From: an uncultured Oscillospiraceae bacterium
GTDB taxonomy: Bacteria > Bacillota > Clostridia > Oscillospirales > Acutalibacteraceae
Assembly: GCA_900543395.1 (NCBI GenBank)
Contig: UQQT01000041.1
Coordinates: 1-20,426 of the forward strand
Reading direction: 5' to 3'
DNA: 20,426 bases
Under the pieces are notes generated by a model that saw only the letters and a list, made by a program, of their open reading frames with translations, made no database searches and was not told the origin of the DNA. Below are positions 7,752 through 15,163 of this stretch, one piece after another. The translations under genes were made by a program, and so were the position numbers. The first letter of the stretch is position 1; each line of letters starts with the position of its first letter.

Positions 7752-8611
7752 AGCTTATTACATTTATATATAAAGACTCAAAACAGCGCGTCGGAGTTAT
7801 TTGCAAAGACGGAAAAACCGTCACCGAATTAACCGATACGTTTTATGATATGAATAATCTGATTTCTTCATGCTCCGTCGGAGAGCTTAAAAAGTATCAA
7901 AAGGATTCGGACAATATTTTACTTTCGGAAACTAAGATTCTCGCCCCGATTCCCGAACCGAAACAGGACGTTATATGCTTAGGAATAAACTACGCCGAGC
8001 ACGCGGAGGAATCGGCAAGATTTAAAAATGAAAAATTCGACGGCAAGCGCGAATATCCCGTTTATTTTTCAAAGAGAGTAAACGAGGCTCTCAAGGATAA
8101 AGGGACGGCTCACTGTCTTAACGCCGACGAAAAAATCGATTACGAAGCGGAGCTCGGCGTTATTATATCAAAAACGTGCAGAAATGTTTCCGCCGGGAAC
8201 AGCCTTGATTATGTATTCGGTTATACAATTATAAATGATTTAAGCGCGAGAACGCTTCAGCAGAAGCACAAACAGTGGTACTACGGAAAAAGCTTCGATT
8301 CTTCGTGTCCCATGGGACCGTGGATTGTAACAGCGGACGAATTCGATTATCCGCCGAAATTAAAAATAGAAAGCCGTGTAAACTCCGAGGTAAGACAGAG
8401 CTCGAACACAGGCAAAATGATTTTTAATATCGATTACATAATAGAGGATCTGTCGCGTTCAATGACGTTAAAAAGTGCGTCGATCATCTCGACAGGAACG
8501 CCCGCCGGTGCGGGAATGGGCTTCGACCCGCCGAAATTCTTAAAAGACGGCGACAAGGTCGAGTGCGAAATAGAGAACATAGGAATTCTTACAACTTATA
8601 TATCGAAATAA
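7748..8611 (+). CDS. Fumarylacetoacetate hydrolase-family protein
   Basis: A 287-residue FAH-superfamily enzyme; members hydrolyse, decarboxylate or isomerise 2-keto acids using Mg2+ or Mn2+. Typical segments are LGINYAEHAEE (68-78), EAELGVII with metal ligands E133 and E135, GYTIINDLSAR with D164, GKSFD (180-184) and STGTPAGAGMG (248-258). The N-terminal region of about 65 residues is the smaller regulatory-type domain found in many FAH proteins. The ATG at 7748 overlaps the BNR stop (ATGA); GGAG lies about 12 bases upstream. Known relatives act on acylpyruvates, ureidoglycolate, aromatic ring-cleavage products or 2,4-diketo-3-deoxy sugar acids. Placed between a glycosidase-like protein and a carrier, a diketo-deoxy-sugar-acid step is the best guess, but specificity is unproven. 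Confidence 0.85.
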   Translation: MKLITFIYKDSKQRVGVICKDGKTVTELTDTFYDMNNLISSCSVGELKKYQKDSDNILLSETKILAPIPEPKQDVICLGINYAEHAEESARFKNEKFDGKREYPVYFSKRVNEALKDKGTAHCLNADEKIDYEAELGVIISKTCRNVSAGNSLDYVFGYTIINDLSARTLQQKHKQWYYGKSFDSSCPMGPWIVTADEFDYPPKLKIESRVNSEVRQSSNTGKMIFNIDYIIEDLSRSMTLKSASIISTGTPAGAGMGFDPPKFLKDGDKVECEIENIGILTTYISK

Positions 8612-8639
8612 AAGAGAGACGTATCAGGGGGATTTTCAA

Positions 8640-9902
8640 TTGAATACGGTAAAAAAAAGCGGTAAAACAAACGCGTTTTCAAAGGAGCAGAAGAGCATAC
8701 TTCTGCTCTGTTTTCTGTGCTATTCCGCAGCATACATGGGACGGCTGAACATTTCGGCGGCTCTGCCCGGAGTCACATCCGCGCTTGCGATTTCAGACGT
8801 ACAGTCCGGCATGTTTCAGACGGTATTCGCGATAGTTTACGCCGTCGGACAGATAGTCAACGGCTCTCTTTCGGACAGAATAAAATCAAAAATCAACATA
8901 GGTCTCGGACTGATAATTTCATCCGTGTGCAATATTGCGTTCGCAATGTCAATGTCATATTCGCTCTCGGTTGTGATATGGGCGTTAAACGGAGTCGGAC
9001 AGTCGATGATATGGACTCCGGCAGTCAAGCTTATTTCCGAATACTTTTCGGGCGAAAAACGAGACCGCGCTTCGTTTATAATGTCGATAACGGTTATATT
9101 GGGCCACTTCGCCGCATGGGGAATATCAGGTCTTACCGCCGCATATCTCGGAATAAAGACATCGTTTATAATTCCCGCGTTTATAATGACCGCCGCAGCG
9201 GTGTATTCGATAATCGTGCTTTGCTTTAAGAAAAAGAATAAAACGCAGACTCTCATATCCGACAGCAAAACGGAGGTTAGTGCACAGCCGGTCAAGCCCA
9301 TGACGGTCGGCAAAACGCTATCCTCGACGGGACTGATCGCACTGCTGATATGCTGTATATGCAACGGCTTCGTACGCGACTCAATCGTAACGTGGACTCC
9401 CACCGTTTTATCCTCGGGCAGCGGTTCGGTTACGCTTCAGTCGACGCTTTTATCATTAATACTCCCGATATTCGAACTTGTCGGAATTGCGGCGGCGAAA
9501 AAGAGCTACGCCGTTTCGGGGTCGAGCGCAAGAAAAGCTAACGGAATCGTCCTCGCTTCGAGCGCGGTATTTTCACTTATATTAATATTTGTATATAAAA
9601 ACACATTTGCGGCGGCTCTCATGCTCGCGCTCGCGTGCGCGGCAAACTACGGAGTCAATCCGATGCTCACGACGTTTATTCCCATGGAATATGACAAAGC
9701 CGGACGCGTCGGATTTGTCGCGGGAACGGTCGACTGCTTTATCTACATAGGCTCCGCTCTCGCGGGAGTGCTGACGGGCGCGGTAAGCGAATCGGCGGGC
9801 TGGCAGAACGTATACGTATTATGGACTGTCGTCGCACTCGCAGGCGCGGGACTGTCGTTTGTCTCCGCAAGCAGAGGAAAAAAGGGTTTGTCTGAATTAT
9901 AA
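8640..9902 (+). CDS. MFS transporter, OPA-like (organic anion/sugar-phosphate type)
   Basis: A 420-residue polytopic membrane protein with about 12 hydrophobic segments and a charged central loop (about 198-225, KKKNKTQ onward). The first helix carries CYSAAYMGRLNISAALP, and the loop between helices 2 and 3 carries GSLSDRIKSK, the MFS motif A region. GVGQSMIWTPAVKLISEYF resembles the GlpT/UhpT (OPA) and anion:cation symporter branches, whose substrates are sugar phosphates, hexuronates and other organic anions. The start is TTG at 8640: AGGGGG at 8626-8631 gives ideal eight-base spacing, and no ATG fits. It is the last gene of the run, 28 bases after the FAH gene, and ends just before a strong hairpin. 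It probably imports the substrate of the cassette. Confidence 0.87.
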   Translation: MNTVKKSGKTNAFSKEQKSILLLCFLCYSAAYMGRLNISAALPGVTSALAISDVQSGMFQTVFAIVYAVGQIVNGSLSDRIKSKINIGLGLIISSVCNIAFAMSMSYSLSVVIWALNGVGQSMIWTPAVKLISEYFSGEKRDRASFIMSITVILGHFAAWGISGLTAAYLGIKTSFIIPAFIMTAAAVYSIIVLCFKKKNKTQTLISDSKTEVSAQPVKPMTVGKTLSSTGLIALLICCICNGFVRDSIVTWTPTVLSSGSGSVTLQSTLLSLILPIFELVGIAAAKKSYAVSGSSARKANGIVLASSAVFSLILIFVYKNTFAAALMLALACAANYGVNPMLTTFIPMEYDKAGRVGFVAGTVDCFIYIGSALAGVLTGAVSESAGWQNVYVLWTVVALAGAGLSFVSASRGKKGLSEL

Positions 9903-9920
9903 TTAAATACGCAGTATAGC

Positions 9921-9960
9921 AAAAGCAGACTGTAGGATATTACCCCACAGTCTGCTTTTA
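9921..9960. terminator. Bidirectional Rho-independent terminator between convergent operons
   Basis: A perfect 13-bp stem, AAAAGCAGACTGT (9921-9933) and ACAGTCTGCTTTT (9947-9959), surrounds a 13-base loop. The A-tract and T-tract in the arms give a U-run on either strand. It lies 18 bases after the MFS stop and 13 bases beyond the PI-PLC stop on the other strand, so it can end both transcripts. Confidence 0.9.
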
Positions 9961-9972
9961 TTTAGAGTTATA

Positions 9973-10866
9973 TTAATATAATCCGTTTAAATATTCGTCC
10001 TTAAGTCCGTCTTTTACAATACCCTTATACGCATTAAGCTCCAATATCATACGCGATTTATCATAACTTTCGGTAATAAAGTCGCAGGCTATGATATTAG
10101 CCTTGTCGAGTCTTGACTCGCTGTCGGATATCGCGTCGGTAAACTTATGAAAATGAGGGCGCATCATATCGTTTAGCTTTCTCGGAGTTTTTACGCCGAG
10201 CTCGGTTCCGAGATTCGGTGTAAGCTGGGTCTGAAACCAGAAAAAGCCGTCGGTATTATCCGTCTCGAAATATTCGAGATTCTTAGGTATAAACGCCTCG
10301 GGACGGGTTCCGAACAGCTTTTTGTCCCACGGACCGCTCAGCGGACAGTCTACGCTCTGATTGTATCCCGCCATATAATTTATAAGTATATAGCGTTTAC
10401 CGCTCTTTCTGAGATCGCCTATCGAAACATCTTTTATATCCTTAAAATCGGTATAGGCGTATTTCGAGGGATGAATGTATTTTTCGAGCAGGATATCGAC
10501 TGCGGCACAGTCGGCTTTATAAGTGAACGTAACCGGTCCGAAGGTCTGCGGATAATACTCTCTTACGTCGAATATAAAGAATTCAGAGTCGTTTTCATTG
10601 AGCATTTTTTTCCAGTCCTTCAGTACGGACTCGAACGATACGCCGTTCGTAAGTCCGTGAGCAAGACGGATAACGCCTTTTTTGTCGGTGTTCAGACGGA
10701 CGCAGAAATATCTTACGCCGTATTTGAACTGTTCGTACATATCGCCGTCCTGACAGCACGCAAGCGCATTCATGCCGTACGAACCCGCGTTATGCGAACC
10801 GGGAATTGCGATATGCGTCAGTTTTGCGTCGTCTTTGATATAAGACATCCAGTTTGAGTAGATCAT
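9973..10866 (-). CDS. PI-PLC X-domain phosphodiesterase-like protein, no signal peptide
   Basis: A 297-residue protein matching the phosphatidylinositol-specific phospholipase C X-domain. The N-terminal strand IAIPGSHNAGSYG carries His25, GVRYFCVRL carries Arg57, IRLAHG carries the second His (His70), and FFIFDVREYY is a later core strand. Compared with Bacillus-type PI-PLC (HD after GS, GIRYFDIR), the residue after the first His is Asn26, as in calcium-dependent eukaryotic-type enzymes, and the Asp of FDIR is Cys55. Known bacterial enzymes are usually secreted, yet no signal peptide is present. The start is well supported: GGAGG six bases upstream of the ATG, right after the permease stop. 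As the last gene of an envelope operon it may act on a phospholipid or phosphodiester headgroup at the cytoplasmic face. Fold call is firm; activity and substrate are not. Confidence 0.8.
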   Translation of the reverse strand: MIYSNWMSYIKDDAKLTHIAIPGSHNAGSYGMNALACCQDGDMYEQFKYGVRYFCVRLNTDKKGVIRLAHGLTNGVSFESVLKDWKKMLNENDSEFFIFDVREYYPQTFGPVTFTYKADCAAVDILLEKYIHPSKYAYTDFKDIKDVSIGDLRKSGKRYILINYMAGYNQSVDCPLSGPWDKKLFGTRPEAFIPKNLEYFETDNTDGFFWFQTQLTPNLGTELGVKTPRKLNDMMRPHFHKFTDAISDSESRLDKANIIACDFITESYDKSRMILELNAYKGIVKDGLKDEYLNGLY

Positions 10867-10878
10867 GTTTTTCCTCCG

Positions 10879-13800
10879 TTATTCTACCGATTTTAATGAT
10901 TCGACCATGCTGATTTTCTTCATCTTGCCGTGCATGATGAAGTTTACGAGAACCGCGAACAGAACGGTTATTCCGACCGCGATAAGGTAATCGTACCAAA
11001 TGATATTCTGTACGAACATAATAGCGTCGACCTTAACGTACTCTATCATTATTTTATGAAGTCCGATACCGCCGAAAATACCTATGACGATTCCGAGAAG
11101 AGTAAGAATTACATTTTCTCTGTAAATATAATTCGATACCTCCATGTCGGTAAATCCGAGAACCTTTATCGTCGCAAGCTCCCTGTGGCGTTCCGCAATA
11201 TTAATATTCGTAAGATTATAAAGAACTACGAACGCGAGCACTCCCGCCGCGACAATGAATATCATTATAATAATTCCGACGATATTTATAACCTTTTCGA
11301 ACGAGTTTATCGTATCGGACTGGAACGCGACCGCATTTATGCTGTCGTATTTCATGAGGTCGGAATTAAACTGCGCCTTAGCCGTGGCAATATCGGCTGA
11401 ATTCCTTACGCTGTCACCGAACGAACCTATCGCGTAAAGGAACGACGGCTCGGATGAAAATACGGACTTATAGTAATTCGGACTCATGTAAATATATTGG
11501 AACGTATAGTTTTCCGTAATTCCCGCAACAGTGATATATTTGCGTTCGCCGGAATCATTCTCGACCCATACGCTGTCACCGACAGAAACGTTCGCGTCCT
11601 TTGCGAAAGCCTCCGTCACAATCGCACCCGAATCGTCAAGATTTAAACTCTCGCCCGTTTTTCTGTTTCTTAAATTCTTATATCCGTCAAGGTAATTCGA
11701 ATCCTCGGGAACGAACAGATAAATGTCCATTATTTTATCGGATTCGTCGGACGATCCGCTGACGGACTGAACGGATGTAAGCATGAGAGAGCCTACCCTG
11801 TCGTCGGAAGCCAAAGCATTGAGCAGTTCGGAATTCGATCTCGTCTGCGGTGAATCGAACACGAGCTGATAGTCGTAATTATCAACGCCGTTTTCGCCGT
11901 ACTGTCTGCTCATAACCGATTTAAGCGACGTAAAGAATCCTATACTGCCGAGAATCAGACTCATACATCCGGCTATACCGACTACGGTCATAAAGAAACG
12001 AGTCTTGTTTCTGGCTAAGTTACGCGCCGTAACCTTTGAGGTGAAGTTAAGATGTTTCCATATAAATCCGATTTTTTCAAGCATAACTCTCCTGCCCGCT
12101 TTCGGGGGCTTAGGTCTCATAAGAAGCGCAGTACGCGAGGAAATCTCACGCATACAGCACACCCACGCCGACCCCATGGTAACAAGCAGAGAAATTCCCA
12201 TACCGAGAATTATATAGACGACCGGGAACGTTATTTTCAATTCGGGCATGGAGAACATTACGGAGTACGCCTTGAATATGGCTATCGGCATACCGTATAT
12301 GCCCGCCGTTACGCCTATTGCAGAGCCTATAAAGCTTGAAAAAAACGCGTAAAGCATATATTTTGAAATTATCGCCGAAGAACTGTAACCTATCGCCTTG
12401 AGAGTACCCATTTGGGTGCGTTCCTCCTCGACCATTCTCGTCATTGTTACGAGACATACGAGAGTCGCGACTATAAAGAAGAATACCGGAAATACGTTTG
12501 AAAGAACGCTTACCGTGTTAACCGCGTCGATATATGACGAATAACCGGGCGTGTCGTATCTGTCGCAGACCGTCCACGAAGCGGCCGGCAGATTATCGAG
12601 AAGCTTCTGCGCGCTCTTAATTGAATTCTCGGCGGCAAGAAGCTGTTTCTCTCCCTGCGTGCTTTGATTTACATATTCGGTCGTCGCCTTGTCAAGGTAC
12701 GTCTGAGCATTTGCGATTACGAGTTTAAGACTGTCAAGGCTGTTTTCGCCCGAATTCTCCGAAATCATAAGCTCGACCTGCGCGAGGGTAAGATTGGACT
12801 TACCGATCTGAAGCTGATCGTAATACGACTGAAGCGCGTCGGCGGCCGATTTAAGCTCAGCTTTTTTCGTTTTCCAAAGCTCCTCTTTTTCGTCGTAAGC
12901 GACCTGCGCAAGATCAACCTTTGCCTGCGCGTTGGCAAGCTCCTTATTGGCTGTTGTCAGAGCCTCCTCCGCGACGGCAAGCTGAACCTTATACTCGGTA
13001 AGCTGTGTCTGGAGCAGAGTGTTGGCTTCGCTCGCTATTCCCTGTGCCGACTGCGACTTTATCGCGTTGTAAATTTCGGGATACGCGTTCTTAATAACGG
13101 CTAAAATGCTGTTTACCTGGTCAGAATCCATAGAGGAATTTTGATAGTTCTTCAACTGCTTTAAAACCGTCTCGGTTGAATTTATCAGCTGTTTCATTGT
13201 AGTTACGGTTGTTGTCGCGTTGTCAACGGTGCTCTGCGACGTTGATATCGCTCTGCTTGCCGTATCGAGAGACGTTTTTGCTTTATTTAACTCCGTGCGT
13301 TTTTCTTCAAGCTCGTTGTTTTTCGTATTATATTCCGCAAGCAGACGGCTGTACTGTTCGACGGAGGAATAATAATTGGATTCGTTTCCCGAATATTCGT
13401 CCGCGGCAAGACCGTATTTGCTCGCAAATTCTTCAACGGCTTCTTTATATGCACCGTCGGGATCGTCTACGTAATGCTGATATTTTGCGATCTGTTCTTT
13501 AGCTTCTCTGATTTTTTTGTCGAAATTATCTTTCGCTGTCTTATACTCCGCAGTTGCAGCCGTGATTTTACCGGGCAGGCTCGCCGCGAGATCGGCAACG
13601 CGCACGTTGATTCTGCCCGCGGATATTTCGCTTATCTTATCCGCGACGGGCTTTAACATATCGGTATATTCCTGTGAAAACGGATCGTAATTTTCACTTG
13701 AAGCAACCTTTATATAAGCCTCGGTGTAATAATCCGTCGAAAACGCTGTATCGGGAATAATGATAAACGTACCGATTTTACCGCTTCCGACAAGCGAGTT

Positions 13801-14436
13801 TCCGCGTTCGTACGAAAGGTAATAAGGCGAACGGATAATTCCGACAACGGTAAATTCCGTGACGTTAAGATTCGAAACGGATGCGCCGGAATCGCCCTCC
13901 AGACTTATTTTAGCTCCTATTTTAAAGCTGTCGGGAGTCGAAAGCGTACTCGCGTCGACGAGACATTCGTTGTCCGAGGTCGGATAGCTTCCCTCTATGA
14001 GCTGGGGACGGTTCATGAACGAGCCGTCGTCGGTTCCCGCCGATTTATACGCGTAATTGAAATAATTTTCGAGCTGACTCATGCTCATGCCGTAGGCTCT
14101 CGTGCTTATCTGCGAACCGTCTATGTCGATTTCGGGGCTTCCGTTTACGAACACGAGCGCGTCGGTAAATTTCGACGGCATAACGTACGATACATTTTCA
14201 ACGTCTGAAATTGCCGAGATATCGTCGTCGGTCAGTCCGAGAGTCGAACGGACTCTCAGATCCATAAGATTATTCTCCGAAAAATACGTTTTCGCGGTCT
14301 CTTTCATATCGGGAACCGCGGCTTTCGCTCCTACAAAAATACCCGCGCCGAGCGCAATTATTATAATCAGCGACAGAAATCGGCTTTTCGTCCTGAATAT
14401 CGTGCGGACTATTTCCCTTAATAATGCTCTGCTCAC
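10879..14436 (-). CDS. FtsX/MacB-like ABC permease with large extracytoplasmic coiled coil
   Basis: Membrane subunit of the ABC system with the adjacent ATPase, 1,185 residues. Order: cytoplasmic Arg-rich start, TM1 (about 20-39), MacB-type outer domain (40-285), long Ala/Lys/Glu/Gln-rich helical region (about 290-615, broken near 430-475), FtsX module 1 (TMs from about 648, ERTQMGTLKAIGYSSS), linker and TM near 815-835, second outer domain (840-1045), FtsX module 2 (RHRELATIKVLGFTD, TMs to about 1170). The two FtsX modules look like an internal duplication, typical of fused Type VII ABC permeases, which transduce ATP hydrolysis into outer-face movement more often than they move solutes through a pore. 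The start is GTG at 14434-14436, with GGAGG (14444-14448) at seven-base spacing directly after the ATPase stop; an upstream in-frame TTG inside the ATPase gene lacks a site. Partner or substrate is unknown. Confidence 0.88.
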   Translation of the reverse strand: MSRALLREIVRTIFRTKSRFLSLIIIIALGAGIFVGAKAAVPDMKETAKTYFSENNLMDLRVRSTLGLTDDDISAISDVENVSYVMPSKFTDALVFVNGSPEIDIDGSQISTRAYGMSMSQLENYFNYAYKSAGTDDGSFMNRPQLIEGSYPTSDNECLVDASTLSTPDSFKIGAKISLEGDSGASVSNLNVTEFTVVGIIRSPYYLSYERGNSLVGSGKIGTFIIIPDTAFSTDYYTEAYIKVASSENYDPFSQEYTDMLKPVADKISEISAGRINVRVADLAASLPGKITAATAEYKTAKDNFDKKIREAKEQIAKYQHYVDDPDGAYKEAVEEFASKYGLAADEYSGNESNYYSSVEQYSRLLAEYNTKNNELEEKRTELNKAKTSLDTASRAISTSQSTVDNATTTVTTMKQLINSTETVLKQLKNYQNSSMDSDQVNSILAVIKNAYPEIYNAIKSQSAQGIASEANTLLQTQLTEYKVQLAVAEEALTTANKELANAQAKVDLAQVAYDEKEELWKTKKAELKSAADALQSYYDQLQIGKSNLTLAQVELMISENSGENSLDSLKLVIANAQTYLDKATTEYVNQSTQGEKQLLAAENSIKSAQKLLDNLPAASWTVCDRYDTPGYSSYIDAVNTVSVLSNVFPVFFFIVATLVCLVTMTRMVEEERTQMGTLKAIGYSSSAIISKYMLYAFFSSFIGSAIGVTAGIYGMPIAIFKAYSVMFSMPELKITFPVVYIILGMGISLLVTMGSAWVCCMREISSRTALLMRPKPPKAGRRVMLEKIGFIWKHLNFTSKVTARNLARNKTRFFMTVVGIAGCMSLILGSIGFFTSLKSVMSRQYGENGVDNYDYQLVFDSPQTRSNSELLNALASDDRVGSLMLTSVQSVSGSSDESDKIMDIYLFVPEDSNYLDGYKNLRNRKTGESLNLDDSGAIVTEAFAKDANVSVGDSVWVENDSGERKYITVAGITENYTFQYIYMSPNYYKSVFSSEPSFLYAIGSFGDSVRNSADIATAKAQFNSDLMKYDSINAVAFQSDTINSFEKVINIVGIIIMIFIVAAGVLAFVVLYNLTNINIAERHRELATIKVLGFTDMEVSNYIYRENVILTLLGIVIGIFGGIGLHKIMIEYVKVDAIMFVQNIIWYDYLIAVGITVLFAVLVNFIMHGKMKKISMVESLKSVE

Positions 14437-14443
14437 TTTTCGG

Positions 14444-14452
14444 CCTCCGTTA
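14444..14452 (-). promoter_or_regulatory. Stop codon fused to Shine-Dalgarno, sets the GTG start of the permease
   Basis: On the minus strand TAACGGAGG joins the ATPase stop codon directly to the ribosome binding site of the permease, with GTG seven bases on. The same TAACGGAGG recurs at the permease/PI-PLC junction (10873-10881). This supports translation re-initiation and decides the GTG start. Confidence 0.7.
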
Positions 14453-15151
14453 CCATTCGATCTCGTCAACGCTTAAAGGCGTTTCGTTAATCTCAATTCT
14501 GTTTACCCTGCCGTTTTTCATTGTAATAACTCTGTCCGCGACGGGGGTCATGGCCTGGTTATGCGTAATAATAACGACCGTCATACCCGTTTCACGGCAC
14601 GTTTTTAAAAGGAGTTTGATTATCTCTCGTCCCGTGTTGTAGTCGAGTGCGCCCGTAGGCTCGTCACACAGCAGAAGCTTCGGATTTTTTGCAAGCGCAC
14701 GGGCAATCGCGACTCTCTGCTGTTCGCCGCCAGAAAGCTGTGACGGGAAGTTGTCCATTCTGTCTCCGAGTCCGACTCTTTCGAGAACTCTTACGGGATC
14801 GAGCGACTTCGTGCTTATCTGCGAGGCAAGCTCGACGTTTTCAAGAGCCGTAAGATTCGGGACAAGGTTATAAAACTGAAATACGAATCCGACGTCGTAT
14901 CGTCTGTACGCGGTCAGCTTTTTCTCGTTAAACGTATTGATAAGCTCTCCGCCTACTCTGACCTTACCGTCGTCGCACTCGTCGATTCCGCCGAGAATGT
15001 TGAGTACGGTTGTTTTGCCCGCGCCCGACGCGCCGACGATCATGCAGAATTCGCCCTGTTCTATATCGAACGAAACTCCGTCCGCGGCGTTTACGGAAAC
15101 GTCGCCCGTGCTGTAATGTTTATAAACAGATCTCATTTCAATGAATGCCAT
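14450..15151 (-). CDS. ABC transporter ATPase, LolD/MacB/FtsE type
   Basis: Nucleotide-binding subunit of 233 residues that drives the permease encoded next. Walker A is GASGAGKTT (about 40-48), followed by the Q-loop in FVFQFYNLVPNLTALENV, signature LSGGEQQRVAIARAL, Walker B LLLCDEPTGALD and the switch His in VVIITHNQ. The short length and EPTGALD wording are typical of the LolD/MacB/FtsE group that pairs with FtsX-type permeases. AAGGAG lies eight bases before the ATG and overlaps the stop of the upstream PBP gene. All motifs are intact, so it should be active. It could power antimicrobial resistance, lipoprotein handling or control of wall hydrolases; the neighbouring wall-synthesis genes favour an envelope role. 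Confidence 0.95.
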   Translation of the reverse strand: MAFIEMRSVYKHYSTGDVSVNAADGVSFDIEQGEFCMIVGASGAGKTTVLNILGGIDECDDGKVRVGGELINTFNEKKLTAYRRYDVGFVFQFYNLVPNLTALENVELASQISTKSLDPVRVLERVGLGDRMDNFPSQLSGGEQQRVAIARALAKNPKLLLCDEPTGALDYNTGREIIKLLLKTCRETGMTVVIITHNQAMTPVADRVITMKNGRVNRIEINETPLSVDEIEW

Positions 15152-15163
15152 TTGAAAAACTCC

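Noticed and set aside
8717..9403. Overlapping open frames on both strands within the MFS gene
   Set aside because: They are Arg-rich or low-complexity, lack ribosome sites and lie inside a clear transporter; they are codon-bias shadows.
14437..14469. Permease start at the TTG within the end of the ATPase gene
   Set aside because: It has no ribosome site, while GTG at 14434-14436 has GGAGG at seven-base spacing and starts directly at the conserved N-terminus.
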